The notes under the pieces are model-generated. The model was not told the origin of the DNA. It saw only the letters and a program-made list of their open reading frames with translations, and did no database searches. The position numbers and the translations under genes are program-made. 64,000 nt of DNA from Symbiodinium sp. CCMP2592 (lineage: Eukaryota; Sar; Dinophyceae; Suessiales; Symbiodiniaceae): positions 372,001-436,000 of the forward strand of contig CAJNDT010005877.1 in the NCBI GenBank assembly GCA_905221615.1, given 5' to 3'. Positions 11,661 to 24,878 of the stretch are shown one piece after another; position 1 is the first letter of the stretch; each line of letters begins with the position of its first letter.

Positions 11661-14600
11661 GAAGGAAAAGAAAGACATTCCCCTTGCAAGCCTGCTAATG
11701 CGGTGAGCCAGTGTAGCTCCATTATTTATTGACTTCAGTTGCGAGCTGCACCGCTGCGCGAAGCTCTGTCGGTGTGCTATGCGTGCTATCTGAGGATCTC
11801 TTCTCCAAAACGACTGCACTGCAGTGAAGCTTGCACATGTGCAACCGCACCTCCGTCGATGCTGGTAAGCCCATCTGAGAGTCAGGTGGCAGCGAGAGAA
11901 CTCGGGAGACCTCGGCATCCACCCCAAGACAGTGCCACCCACCCACCCACCCGCCCACACCCACCGACACCCTCGCGTGCGCGGGCATGCAAGCTGATCG
12001 TCATGGTCGATTAATAAAGATGCTGACGATGGTGATGATGGTGAAAACAAAATGAGATTGGTGGTCGAGCGTGCCAGACACAAGGGACCAGACACAAAAC
12101 AACCCCACTGCCCCAGACGCAGCGGCGCAGCGCCTTCCCCGTCACCCTGCAGACATGAACTTGGCAGTCATGTCCGAAGATGGCACACGGACACTCACGA
12201 GAGCTACATGCTTCAGTCACAATCGACATCCGACGCCTGCCCGCGAACGTGCCGCCGACCGCTTCCGCCATCACTCTTCTGCGTGCACAAGTTGTTGCCG
12301 GGACAGCTCACTCGCGTCAGAGTGCATACTTGACCGGATCACGACACTGGGACATCGCAAACGTGAACTTTTGTCTCTTTCTTCGCTCAGCTTCTACATC
12401 TTCCAAGCACACAGACGCAGACGCACATCGTAGGATTCGAAGGCTGCCTGCTCCCAGGGTCGAAGGGGGAGTGTTACTGTTGGTGCGGGCTCGGCAACAG
12501 GCGTCAAAGCACTTCGAAGCGCAGAGCGTTTGGCCCGGGATGCGCAGACTCGTGCCAAGTAGTCACTCAGCTTGCGCCAGCTTCACTACATCAACAATCA
12601 AGAGTTCGGGGCAGCCCAGCTTCGCGAGGAAAAGGGATATGAAAAGCCTAGTTCGGCTATTGTCTTGATTCTCTGTTTGTTGTTCACCTTCCTGCTGACC
12701 TTGTCACGTTGTCTCTTAGCTTGCAACTGTTTACGGCTTCTTGCGGTCAGTCATCTTACCATCTTTCCGCTTTTGGGACAGTCTGTTGGCATCAAGATGT
12801 TGTGGACCTGACCTCGGGTTTCACAAGTGCGTGGCTTGAGGGTGCATATGGTGCATCAGCCGATCGGGGAAGCAGCCGATCCGCCGATAACCCTAATAGA
12901 TCCCTAAACCATAAACCCAAAACCTTTAAACCCTAAACCCGACTGTTTGATCAGCCGCTCAGCCGATCAGCTGAACGGCAGTTTGCAAACCCACTTTGGG
13001 AGCACAATGAAGAATTGGAGAGAGGGCAAATCTGCTTCTGCCCCGACCCGGAACTCGATGGTGCAACAGCACAACATATCTGACCCACACGTTTCCTCAC
13101 ACTGGAAACACTGCAAAAATAGAACGTTGCTGTCCCAGGTGAGTGGAGTTGCAAGAACGGGCTTAGTGCAAGGATTACAGTACTGGCCGACAGTGCTTGA
13201 AATCTCGGGGCCCCACAAGTTCTCGAAGGGATGCAACGTGCTTGACAACCTCCCGTGGAACAGAAAACCCTTCCTTCAAGGAGTTCGACAAACAAGGGCA
13301 CCTGGTTCAAGTCTGGAAGTGTTTGCCCACGTGCCTTCGTCAGTTCACATCTGAAGCCAACTTGGCAAGTCTGGCCCTTTCAACACTGCACTATACTAAC
13401 AACTACCTCTGTCACACTGCAAACTACGCCGAATCCTCGTCATCATGATGGGCAAAATGGGCAATCCGTTGAAGAAGGCGTGACAACTCCGATACCTCGA
13501 GTGTTTTTGCAGAATGAAAACGACCCCAAATATCCCCAAGCAACGCAGCGCACACAAAGCACCAGACTCGCTCCGAGGCTCCGTTGCCATCCGCCGGTCG
13601 CTGTACCCGAAGAAGACTGGCACAACGGGCCGCACAGAGCTGAGCTGCGGACCAAGATCACTACAAGCTGTCACTCGCTCGCATCTTGACCGACTTAAGG
13701 GGTCCTGGGTGTAATGACTCTGCTTACAAGCAGTGTCCCGACTGCATTTTGTGCCGCCAAAATCCCGAACTTCACCTGCACACCATGTCGATGTCAAGTC
13801 CTATCCGTTCAACAACCGGGCATTTGCAAAGGTCGTCCCTCACCTCGGCTGCCGCGTAGATCAGATGGCAAACAGATGTAAGCGATGGATGCACCAAAGC
13901 CTGCACGAAGGGCACCAATTGGCTACCGCAAGGCTGTGCCGGTGGCTGCTTGCTCGCCCACAAAAGCCGCACATCAGTGCAACGTTTCAAGAACGGCATG
14001 CTGGGCCTGTCCAACCCGCAGGCTGTGGATCATGCTCTTCAAGAAGCTCTCCACTGCCACATGCCTCTGGGAGAAGTGCTGCAACAGCAGCTCGTAAGCG
14101 GCCCTACGGCGTGGACTCCTAAAATTAGCAAAACTAGCATCGGCCCTTTTGAAAGTGTCGGCATCGGGTTGCATGCTGGCCAACACCCCGCTTCAAGAAC
14201 GTGAATCCAGTTCTGAGGCACAGGGATCAGAAAGAATTTAGGGCCCTCAAGTGGACTGTATGGAACCTTGAGATCCAAAAGTACGAAAGGCAAAGGTTGA
14301 GCAATTGAGACCGGCGGAGCAAGTTGAGCAGGCTTTTGGGACAGTGGCATCATGACGTCTATGTCTGTTCAAGTCATCCTCTTGGGGTCAGGGTCAGGTC
14401 TCAACTGCGGCCTGCCAGTGTCCGACTAGCCGTTACGACTTTTCACCAATTGCTTGATGCCAAGATGCATGGAGGAAGACGTCCCGGAGGATGTGGGTGA
14501 AGGCTTCATGGCCTCCACCTCCTAATACAGGTCGATCTCAAACTGGACTCCGGTCCATGCCACGACAGTCCATCTCCACATTGACTTTGACTTTCACGAC

Positions 14601-14990
14601 CAGAACATGCATGTCAGTAGCAATACCCTTACCCCAGGAACCTTCACGAGCATTGATGTCTCCTTCTCCATGAAGGAACTGCGCAGGGAATTGTCAACTT
14701 TGCATCGAAGTGTCGGGTCGAAGACACGGACGGTAAAAGGAATGTATCGCTTCGTTCTTTTCTCCGCAGCTTCTAGCTAGGCGGGGGCGCCCTTGGACCA
14801 ACGCCATTCGCCTGCCCATGAACCCTTTCGGGTCCTTTTCGAGCATGGATCTGTGAGGCGTTTCAACAAGAAATGCCCTCGGAACAGCCTGAATCTGCAT
14901 CATCTTGGCAAAGGCGTGATAGTCCTCAGTCACTCAGAGCCCACAAGTCATCAGTCAACGTCTAGAGTCTAGAACCCAGTCTCGGGCCAC
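11661..14990. other. No gene supported; telomere-like patch inside
   Basis: Many short frames occur, none recognisable. There is a CCCAC-rich patch at about 11935-11965. A plus-strand AG acceptor-like site after a pyrimidine tract (about 12685-12720) and GTGAGT at 13140 suggest introns, but no coherent exon chain could be built. Confidence 0.5.
12855..12975. repeat. Interstitial telomere-like CCCTAAA repeats between AGCCGATC repeats
   Basis: At 12889-12939 the sequence holds degenerate CCCTAAA units, with exact CCTAAACC and CCCTAAACCC blocks. The reverse complement is the TTTAGGG type reported for dinoflagellate and plant telomeres. It is flanked on both sides by CAGCCGATC/CAGCCGCTC units (about 12857-12885 and 12952-12972). 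A second short CTAAACCCTAAACC lies at 35982-35995. Confidence 0.7.
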
Positions 14991-15508
14991 GACAGTTTTG
15001 TCAAGGAGGCTCTTGAACGGTCTCCACTCGGCATGCCCCGTTTCCTGACAGATCTGATGCCGACCGTCTGAAAACACAGCATGTCTGATTGTTGGAAATG
15101 GTCGGATGTTGGAGTCTGCTGTTGCTTCCACTGGGCCTGGACGGAAGCCAGAGCAGCCAGAAAGTCTGCTTCACTAGCACCCTGAAACCGCAGGAAAGCC
15201 TCGCAGTGAGTGCAAGTGAGTCTACAAGCAACAGCTGTGCTGCGATGTTCTTCGAAGTCTACCTCCACGTGACCATCCAGCAGTGTGATGAAGTCGTGGT
15301 GCACAACCGTGTACCTGCTCTTGTTGTTTTCGACTGTGAACTGGAAGTCAAGCTTGCAACCACTCAGCAGCTGGCTCCAGTCTATGCTCATCGCCTTGAA
15401 ACACGACCGGCAAACAGTTGCAAACGCAACAAAACGTCTCAACTCTGGTCTTTGCCCCGAGTGCTGCACAGTTTGCAAGCTCCGCGAACTGCATGCAGTG
15501 CTCCGCAA
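14969..15508 (-). CDS. Hypothetical open frame with two CxxC pairs
   Basis: A 179-codon minus-strand frame with balanced composition. It carries C-x2-C at about residues 33-36 and again about 65 residues later ('CTHC'), which could form a zinc site, and the segment between them contains 'VENNKSRYTVVHHDF'. No family is recognised. A plus-strand frame across the same DNA also has a Cys-rich stretch, so the coding strand is uncertain. It abuts the left CT-hairpin block. It may be an exon or a repeat-borne remnant. Confidence 0.3.
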   Translation of the reverse strand: MRSTACSSRSLQTVQHSGQRPELRRFVAFATVCRSCFKAMSIDWSQLLSGCKLDFQFTVENNKSRYTVVHHDFITLLDGHVEVDFEEHRSTAVACRLTCTHCEAFLRFQGASEADFLAALASVQAQWKQQQTPTSDHFQQSDMLCFQTVGIRSVRKRGMPSGDRSRASLTKLSWPETGF

Positions 15509-15760
15509 TGAAGGCCTACACTTTGCATCACAACAAACGCTCTATGAACACCTGCGCATATTCTGTCAGCATTCACAGACGGCGATGAAAACTCCTGTGA
15601 AACTTTCGACTTCCGTTCGACTTAATGCCGAATGAGAACTGCAGTGTTGAACCCGCAGCCGCGAACTCCAATCGAGGAAGACAAGAAGCACAGCATGGGA
15701 AAGAAACGGTCCTAGCAAATGCCGTACAGACATGCGCACGCACGTACGAAAACACGCGCA

Positions 15761-15852
15761 CTCACTCTCTCTCTCTCTCTGTCTTCTTCCGCCGGGTATG
15801 AGGGGTTGGTTAGACCCCCCGGCCACTAGGGCCTCCCATATTATGTGGGGAC
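15761..15852 (+). repeat. CT-hairpin module, copy 1
   Basis: A CT tract (15764-15780) is followed by TTCTTCCGCCGGG, a stem GGGG (15802-15805) with CCCC (15815-15818), an ACTAGGGCC block, and a second weak hairpin around CCCATATTATGTGGG (15835-15850), then ACTTTGGAGGAGTGTG. Copy 5 at 29313-29420 repeats this order almost exactly. Confidence 0.8.
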
Positions 15853-16692
15853 TTTGGAGGAGTGTGAAAGTATTTTGTTTTCTTTTCCCCCGGTGGATCT
15901 TTCTGTTCAAACAACCTGAAAAGTGACATAGTATTTGGTAAGTTTGGCTACATGATCCCCCGGGTTCACGAAAACCTTCGTGTCGGTCTGCGTCTTCACA
16001 ACAGCGTCACTAAGTGCCAAAGATGAGATAAGCGCATCCCCACCACGTCCTGTCTCATTACTCGAGCCTTCGGCAAGTGCTTGTTGACAACTGGGAATAC
16101 GGGCGGGTTTAGAGGGTGAGGTGAAGGGAACACGTATAGCAGCTGCCAGGCTTTGTCAAATCTATGCATGTTCACTGCTACTAGTTGCTCCCCCTTGTCG
16201 TAAACCAACAGAAACAACGGAGCCAATAGGTTGTAGGAACAGTACGGGTTTACCTAAAATGACATAACACTATTCCTTTGGGGTATGTAGCAACGACCTT
16301 CAGCTACCTTCATGGCTATGTGTTGCTTCCCCCCCTTTCGCAAATAACGATGCAGCAATGACAACCAGTCTAAGCCCCAAACAATCCCTCCGGGGTCTAG
16401 CACCACGTTCGCCTGCTACCTACCAGTGTCAGTGCTACAGCATCGCGTTTGCTTACACGCTAACCATAGTCACATGGAACTCGGCTCGCGATACCGTACA
16501 GAAGTTACGGAGGGCGCTCCACGTCCCCCGGCATACATTGCTTTCGGGGTGCCTGTTCTGTCGAACAGCAGCATCACACAGAGAGTAGGAACTGATATCA
16601 ACAACACCGACACACCTCACAGCATGCTCCCGCGTCGGCATCATAAAACTTGGCGTCGTTGTGCATATACGGTGTTCCCCCCTCACTTGACT

Positions 16693-16830
16693 ACTCTCTC
16701 TCTCTCTCTCTCTCTTTTTCTTTTCTTTCTGCCGGGCTTAGGGGTCACCGTTGTGACCCTCAGGCTTTCAGCCCGCCCGTCCACCCCCTGTTTTATTGAG
16801 TGGACGGCTTTGGGGTGTCACTGACCGCTG
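16693..16830 (+). repeat. CT-hairpin module, copy 2
   Basis: The CT tract (16693-16715) and a T/C-rich linker lead to GCCGGGC and a perfect 7-bp stem GGGTCAC (16742-16748) / GTGACCC (16753-16759) with a 4-nt loop. The stem sequence differs from copy 1 but still pairs. A CCACCCCCTG...GAGTGG segment follows. Confidence 0.8.
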
Positions 16831-17352
16831 TACTTGTTACACAGTTTGCTCCGGACTTCCAAGCTGCACACCCCCACCCCGAACACTAAGTCACCCACAA
16901 CCTGCCTCATCTCCGCGCCCCTATGGCAACCCGCCGGAGGTGTGCACTTCGAAAATTCGAAACATGCCCATGCGTTTGCACTTGGAGCCTCCTCTCACAC
17001 AACACAACATGAACTAACCCTACACCACTCCACAACACGAACTAACACTGCACTCTGAGGCTCCCCGCGCAGTGCATTTCGGTCAAGGCAAAAAGGCTGG
17101 ACATCGTTGCAGCTTTCTTTCCCCAACAACATGTCGTGCCTACTCGGTGCTATGCTATGCGTGACTTCGCTCCCGCTGCAACTCGTCGTGCGGTTTCGCA
17201 CTGGGGTCGTGGCTCGGGCCTGTTCAGAACACAACGTACATCGCCCTGTCCCCCTTTAGAGTAGTGGTAAGTCACTTCTGCCCCTTAGAGCTTGTTCCCC
17301 CTGTGCTCCACTCCGCGGCCTCATACGCAACAGAACGGCAGCCTACCACACG

Positions 17353-17410
17353 TCTCTCTCTCTGTCTCCCTCTCTCTCGCTCTTTGGCTTGCACGGGTAA
17401 CTGCGAAGAA
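17353..17410 (+). repeat. CT tract, partial module copy
   Basis: CTCTCTCTCT and CCCTCTCTCTCG tracts are followed by TTTGGCTTGCACGGGTAACTG. The CGGG core is present, but I see no convincing hairpin. It may be a truncated module. Confidence 0.45.
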
Positions 17411-17572
17411 GAGTATGAATACGGTTGGTGCGTCTGCGCAAGCATGCCAGACACCAAGCATGCTTCAGGTTGTGTTGAAGTGGCCAAACGCGATATTCAG
17501 ACTGCTATGGAGTGGCAATGCTTTTATGAGCTTCTGCAACTGCTCAACACTGGTCACCGCTCGGCAGAAAAA

Positions 17573-17793
17573 ATCTGTAACGAGAGCGACTGAATCGGTA
17601 ACCAGAACGACGGAATCAGAAACCAGCCATGATTCGGAAACTCGAACGGCTGATTCGGAAAGCACGACGGCTGATCAAAAACCAGACCGACTGATTCGGA
17701 AACCACATCATGATTCGGAAACCAGAACTGCTGCTTCGGAAACCATAACGGCTGATTCAGAAACCAGGCGCATCCTTCAGAGACTAGAAGCCT
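17573..17793 (+). repeat. ~21-bp minisatellite, GATTCGGAAACCAGAACGGCT type
   Basis: About ten degenerate units with the core GATTCGGAAACCAGAACGGCT occur in tandem, encoding a 7-residue repeat 'SETRTAD' in one plus-strand frame. The same unit recurs at 53455-53580, and its reverse complement follows at 18395-18565. Confidence 0.85.
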
Positions 17794-17972
17794 GAGGGAC
17801 CGGTTGCCAAGAGCATTGCGGGCCCAAGGGCCGGACAGGGCTAAAATCTCAACGCTTGATTAGATTGTGCGAGCTTAAGTGTATGGAAGGCGGCGCTTAT
17901 TGCCAAATGGAGCAAGCGGCCAACAGCAGGACCTACACCTCTCGCAATTTCCTGGGTGCCGTTGCGTGGTTG

Positions 17973-18362
17973 GGCCATGGATGCTCTGGGCTCAGAACGC
18001 CTTCGACCATGGACGTCATCATGGTTGGGCCGTGGATGTGCTGTGCTCAGAACGCATTAGACCAGGACGTTATCGTTGCCCCCCCCATGGATGTTCTCTT
18101 GTCAGATTGCAGCAGACCATGGACGTTATCATGGTTGGACCCTGAATGCTTTGTGCTCAGAACGCACTAGGCCATGGGCATTACCATGGTTGGGCACTGG
18201 ATGCTTTGTGCTCAGTTTGCATTAGACCATGGACGTAATTATGCCCCTCCTCCCATCAGACGATGGACGTTGTCATGGTTGGGTCGCGGATGCTCTGGTT
18301 TCAGAACGCATTAGACCATGGATGTCATCATGGCTGGCTTCTCTCAGAAGGCATCAGACCGA
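17973..18362 (+). repeat. ~58-bp minisatellite, CCATGGACGTTATCATGGTT type
   Basis: About six degenerate units occur, each with CATGGACGT.ATCATGGTTGG, then GGATG(C/T), then TGTGCTCAGAACGCATTAGA. Local CCATGG palindromes recur in every unit. No gene is supported across it. Confidence 0.85.
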
Positions 18363-18394
18363 TGCTCTCTTCTCACCACCGCAGCATTGCTTCC

Positions 18395-18570
18395 AAGCTC
18401 CCGCGCCAGTTTCTGATATGTGTCTCCAGTCTCTGATACGCGCTGGTTTCTGGCGCGCAGTTTCTCATACACACTGGTTTTTGATGCGCAGTTTCTGATG
18501 CGGGGCAGTTTCTGATGCACAGTTTCTGATGCACATCTAGTTGATCCGAGGCTCAGTTTCTGATTATCTT
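18395..18570 (-). repeat. Inverted counterpart of the GAAACCAG minisatellite
   Basis: Units of CAGTTTCTGATGCG and CTGGTTTCTG are the reverse complement of the core at 17573-17793. The pair forms an imperfect inverted repeat around the 58-bp minisatellite. Confidence 0.75.
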
Positions 18571-21500
18571 CAATAGATATTAGCTGAAACAGATCACGCG
18601 CAACACAGGTGACAGGAAAAGTTTAGGGGTCAGCTTGTGCCGCCAGAACAACGGAGGAAATTGACAAATAAGTCCTTTGCTCATGCACTGGCGATTTATG
18701 GCTCGGGAACAGGCCATCCAGACAAGAGCCCCAAATTGCGAAGCTGTGGCGTACCATACCTCTCGTCCATCGGACACGGAGCCTGGAATTTGCAACACAA
18801 ACTATGATAAGCTGGAGAAAGCTGGGAAAACTACTTGTGTAGGAGTCTAGGAGAAAAGGCTGGATTTCAGGTTGGCCCAGGGCACCTCGGCACCCTCAAC
18901 GAGCTGTGGGTCCTGAGAACCTACAAAATCAAGCAGACTATTTTTCTGAGTGAAGGAAACATCTGGGACATCCATCTTCTTCTAGCTCCCATGCTGTGGT
19001 ACTGGGATGGCAAACGGTTGCTGAAACCAGGCCCATTCAATCAAAAAGCCACAGATTCTTCGTTGGCATGGTCAAGCCTGGACTGACTCCATAACGTGCG
19101 GGCACTTCTTCACGTACTGAAGAAAGGCCGCCGAAAGCTCGAGAGCTCTGGCCTTTTTGCAGCAATGACCAGCACACGAGGGAGACTTGCTTTGGGCATG
19201 GAGCCTCTTCGTGTGCATCGACTTCTGCCATGGCTAGCCTAGACTACTCTGCAAGGTCAGACATACTATGGCAGTCTTGGGTGCAACCACCGACAGTGCA
19301 CAGGGTTAAGGAGTTTGGCATGGAACAACAGGTTGTGCTTCAGGTTGGGGAGTTGCTCCGGATAGCTGCGAAAAAGATGCAAGGGATGATTCACAGCGCC
19401 ATGTTTCCATGACAGCTCTGAGCCTGATACGCAGCTCTCAGGTAAGCAAGGTGCGGTCAACTCCTGAGTAGCTCGAGAGAGATCGCACCTGCCACTGAGC
19501 CTCATGAGAGCCTGTACCTGCATCATGGCATTACAGAACATCTGGCATCCTTCATGACCATCAAACTTGCCAGACTTGCCAAGGCCGTATGCAGACCATT
19601 TGCCGACACTAGCAGCGATGGAACTTGAGTCCGTTGCACCTTATTGCCGATGCGAAGACGATGCATACTCACAAATTGCAACCCTTATCTCGGTCACGCA
19701 CATCATCCTCAACAACAGCCCTATACACAGACAGACGCAGAAGCATGCCAGTGCCATCCGACGCTCTCTCAGCTCTTGCGCCTGGCGAGCTGCCCCGCTG
19801 TGTCGCCAATCGGCGCTGCCTGCCAAGAACGGTATGCAGGGCTCGAGATAGCAAACACAGCAACTTGTGCGCACCACTCGGAGCGCTCTCAACAGCAGCT
19901 CTTGTCGCTCGCCGCCTTCTTGCGCAGGAGTTGTGCGGAAGGAACTACGATATAAAACGCGGTAGCTAACATGTCTGCGAAAAAGCCTTGAAGGCTCTGA
20001 ATCGAAGTCCAGCCACTGGGCACTCCAGTACCGATCGTTTCGTGTTGGGCTTTAGGCGCAAGGGGAAGCTGGTATGCGATTCTTGAAATTTGCAAGTTGA
20101 GTTTGAACATGGGCAGCTCCACATCTTGAAAAGTTGTCTTCACTACTGAAGGGGGCACCTGCCACATGCGACTTCCGTAAGTTTGCTTCTACTGCGGCAA
20201 CACAAGGGGCTTCAACAAAAGGCGCAAACTACATGTTAAACTACCCGTCATCAACCCTAGTCGGCCTAGCTCAATGCCGTAGCCATGTGTCTAAGCTCTG
20301 GAAAAACTAGTGCCACCAGTCGGCAACTCTCTGTCTTCCAGTCTCTTGAGAACAGACAAGATTTGAGCACTGATACACAACATCGGCGCCAAGTGCAAAT
20401 GTTGCACCTGGGCATGAACTGAGAAGGGCAAGTAGAACTCCCCATGGCTTAGCCGGGCCCCCCGATGCTTCTGCGCCTTGTAACAGGTCGAAATGCAAGT
20501 CACCGCTGCGCAACACGGGGCACCGCAACAGTCTAAGCAGCAGACTCTGGCGCAGTTGAACGAGAACCTCGAAAGGAGCAGGTGACCGGTACTTGTATGA
20601 CGGGTAAACCCCTCCGCTCAGTCCCTCCACTGCACTCCCAGGGCCTCGGTCGCAAGCTGCAGACTTGGAACACGCGGAGGCACGGCCGAAGCGGCCTCGA
20701 GAAGTTGCACCCGACTCGACCCGAAAGCCAAAGTCTAAAAAGCTGAGGACAATGCCACAGCGGGCAGGGCTGCTCGCTGTGAGTTTTTCTGTGCTTCTTC
20801 CAAGTAGGCAAACGCCTGACAACTGACAGCCGACACTACGCGTCGTCTAGTCAATCGTCATTAGGATGACCACACGTTCCAAGGTGACGGGAAGCATGAC
20901 CAGATATGACCAGATACAAGTATCCCGGAAGCCTGCGAGATGTAACCATCAAACTCTGCACGGCTCTGGCCACCTGCATGCTGCACAATCCAGGCAGGCG
21001 TGAGCAGCAAAGCAAGCTGGCAACAGAGGTGGCGTCCGACCTGGAATTTGATCGACCGCAGTCACTGCCGAAGCATCAAGAACTCCTGCTTGAAGTTGCC
21101 GCTCGGATGTCAACTTGTCGACATCACCCGCAGTACGACCTGCATACATCTAGCAATCAGCGCTGCGGCCATCGCAAATCAGCACGGAAGCCATTGGTCT
21201 TCGCCTGACTCCGATGCTTTGACGTACAGTGTGTCGCTGATTCCTGGGGTCTAGACAGTCACCATGGCCAGACAGAAAGCTTCTGCACAAACGCAGTCCT
21301 CCAATGCCCGCTGGTGGAGGATTATTCGAGCGACGCCTGGGTAAGATCCAACTTGGATGGACCTTAAGCAAAACTTGAACTCGCCTGACCCAGCCTGGGA
21401 GTCGCCTCTAGGTACGAAGAGCCAGGCTCCTGACTTCTTTCGGAAGCCACGAAGCGAGAATGATGCGAGAACATAAGACTGGAGTGCACGAGCCTCCAGG

Positions 21501-24500
21501 GTGTCTATGCCCCTGGCACATCGTTCTTCTGTTTTCAACACTGTCTACGAAGTGATACAGTGATGCACACACATGTAAACTACTGCAAACCTGCTAGGAG
21601 CAGAGACAACAAGACTGTGCATCAAGATGGTAGCCGTGCTGTGGATTTGCACACATGCACAGAGCACAGGTTTGATGAGTGCCAGTGTAACAAAGTTGAT
21701 TCAGTAATACAAGCTGTGGGTAGGATCGGGCTTGCGCATTATATACCGGTGTATGAAACTCCCTGACGAGAGCATTGCATGTAAGGTATTTCGAAGCTGC
21801 TGGTGATGTCAACAGACATCAGGCTTCTGCCAGTTGATGCTGTAGCGTGGTTGAACCTGTGGAATATTCTTGCTCAAACCATCAAATGCCATGAGCAGCC
21901 ATGCCTGCCAGTCGCTGTACCGACGTTTGCAAGCTGTGGAACGGGTGGCACCTCGCAGACGAATCAAGACGCCATGCCGTATGCCATGCACACTCCCTGC
22001 GAGCTCGAACCACGAACAAGAACGGCTGCACTCGCCGAGCTCTATATAGACGCCGATGCACACTCACGATCAGGTTTTTCGTCGTGTAGTAGGAAGCACG
22101 AGTGCCTCTTTCTGCCAGCACGTTCCAAAGCAACACACCTGCACTCCCACCCTGGCAGAGCGTCGGCTCAGAAACCAGGAAGTAGACGAGCAGGTCAAGT
22201 ACAGGCATACATCCATCCATTGTCGAAACTAATGTAACTAATGCCTACCTGCTGACTCACGAGCTCCCTGCACTTTCAAGCCGCAGGTCAAGACCCCGCC
22301 GTGGCGCCGACGGCACAAAAGTCGTCGATTGCCACCGCTTGCAGACCGCAAGATGCCCGCCGCGGCTGCGGGGGACTGGAGCCCTCTTAGGAAAGCCTTC
22401 ATGCACAAGCATCTAGCGGGGTTATGCGTGCACGCACAGAGCACATCCACTCGATATCACCAGTGACACGCCACGAACATATCCCGTGACACTACGCCCG
22501 TGCATGTCTGACATTAGTACGAATGAGCAAATTTAGGCGAATAACATCTGCTGAATACTCGACATTTTGCTCCCGACAACTGGGCTCCCATTAACACCAC
22601 CTGCAAGGCAATGATCTATCCTTTACCTTTTGCTTTACGGTATGGCACTTGCGGGTCTAAGTTTCTCGGTGGGTCGGCCAAGTGGGATGTTCGATGCATC
22701 CGAACCAGCCTGGCTTCTCCGCTCGTTAACGGTTTGTTGATCGCGCGAGCATTGCTTGACAGGTGAAGCTTTCTCTGCATTCGAGTCTGCGAGAGTACAG
22801 ACATGGATGAGTCCAGAACCACCGATAGAGAATTTTGCCACATAACGCTGCCACGTAGGGCTGGGAGCCCCCTGTAGGAGCGATTGTCCACTCCGCATTT
22901 GAGCCATCTGTGGGCGAGGTCTGTGACGAGCCAGCAAAGTGATGCATGAGCGCGTCGGTTGCCACATCTTCGGCTTGTGCTGCGACGACACCAAGCTTCA
23001 GCTCGCTGGAGTTGCAGGGTGCGGTGCTCATAAGCGACGTCGCGGCGACGGCCTGTCTGGTTGCTCGGCCAACCAGGTTGATGTGTTTAGTTCGATGGGC
23101 CATGGCCTGACGAGCCCCGGGCCCCTAGGGCTTGGTCCATGCCGTGCCGACTGACCCTTTGGTGGTTTCGTTGAGGGGTGCCGATGCAGCACCGAGCCAA
23201 GCTCCGACGGGAGATCGTATGCACAAACGCCGCCGAGATTTGCTCGGGTCGTGCCTGGTCAGGTCGGGAAGGGCGCCTGGGCATCTGGTCTAGGCCTTCG
23301 GCGCTTTGGAGGCGAGTTCACCCATCGATGAAGATGTAGGCACCGAACGCAGGGCTCAGGCAGCCTCTGCCCCCCGTCGGCAGCATTCACGTGACATGTG
23401 CCCTCCACGAGGTGGAAGACAACCTCTCGCATCAAGGCGGCCCAGCATCACCCTTCCAAGCTGCAGCCTGGTCGTCCCCGAGCAAGTGCCGGAGACTTGG
23501 GCAAGGAGGTCGCATCCAAGCGACATACCAGAGTGCTAAACAAGCTTGTTACTGCCAACACAAGCCTGTTACACTTTAACAGGTCGAGTCAGTATGGCAA
23601 TCGAGATGTTGCCGAGTAGTTTGCGTCAACCTTTCTTCGTCGAGTGGGACGCGCCGAAGATGGCTCAGCATTTGGATGTGGTGTTTCCTCCCTGTCGACG
23701 GCAAATGGGCTGTTTACTCGTGGAATACACTCTTATGCCGTTCCTTACCCCGCAAAGCGCAAGTAAAGCGGGCCGCAACCTCCAAGAAGTGTAGCCGGCA
23801 AAAGCACCGATAGCACGATGCTGATTTCCAGCTCTGCCAAATTCGTTTATCGTCTGTCGATATGCCCGCGCCTTGCAGGCTCAGGACGCTGCATGCATGT
23901 CTGAGCTGATCAGTTTTACAGTACTGTTTGCAGCTGCTTTACCACCGCTCCACGAGGATGTACCAGGAGCAATGGCCGCAGCATGCTGCCGGCAATGTCA
24001 GCAAAAGCTCTCGGTCACGTGTATCTCTCTTCCAGGAAAGACGACCAAGAACCTACAACTACTGCAGCTTGAGAGACTAAAGCTTGGTGCAGAGTGACTC
24101 AATGGAAAGCGCCTCTTCAAGAGCAGGCACCGTTGCGTTCGGAGGCATTGGACCCTGAGTGGAAGAGCACACTCCCAGCAAAGCCGAAGGCACGTGAGAT
24201 AGGCTCCCAGCAGGCTCAGCTATGGGAGGTGGAAGAGACGTGAGCTGGACGGACACCTAAAATCGAGGACACGGGCATCCCGGCATCCCGGCATCCCCAT
24301 GGCATCTGTACTGGGCTCAGGCAGCACCCTCGAGAAGCAGCTCTTCATCCACCCACAGCCTTGGAAGCTTTGGATGCAGCGCTGAGCGCTGCCAGAGCAG
24401 CTGTAGCAACTTGTTTGCTGGTGGCGCAAACCTAGTTTTGCCTTGCGACTTGCCCACTCCGTTGGCCGCCACATCATGATACCATCGAGACTGATGCCAA

Positions 24501-24870
24501 AAAATCTAATAAGGTCAAAAAGAAGTCCGTTGCCTCCGAACACGAGGGGCGTTTACCTTCCTAGAGAATCCAGGTCCAAGGCTCGTTCCAGAAAACCGAT
24601 CGGCTCTTGGCAGGTTCTCGATAGCTCTACAGAGACTGTCTCGAGCCTGTGTTCGAGGTGGTTCTGACATTGGCAATTCCGGACGACACTCAGCCACTTT
24701 GTGAGATCCGAGTCTGGAACGGGACAGGGCCAATCCCCAGCTCTGCACCCTGCGCCCGGATGCACTCATGCTGCAAAGTCTCTGCATAAAACCTGCCTTA
24801 AGGGGGCTTCCATCAGAGCCAAACAGCGCAGCCAGCAAACCTTCGTGCCTGGTCCCAAGCGTGAGCGGCG
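18571..24870. other. No gene model supported
   Basis: This stretch has intermediate composition, many short competing frames and no recognisable domain. One minus-strand frame (22726-23103, 125 codons) reads with balanced composition, including 'SSELKLGVVAAQAEDVATD', and could be an exon. Another coherent stretch at 23640-23790 (plus) is equally unassigned. It may be largely intronic or intergenic. Confidence 0.5.
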
Positions 24871-24878
24871 TGGTGACA

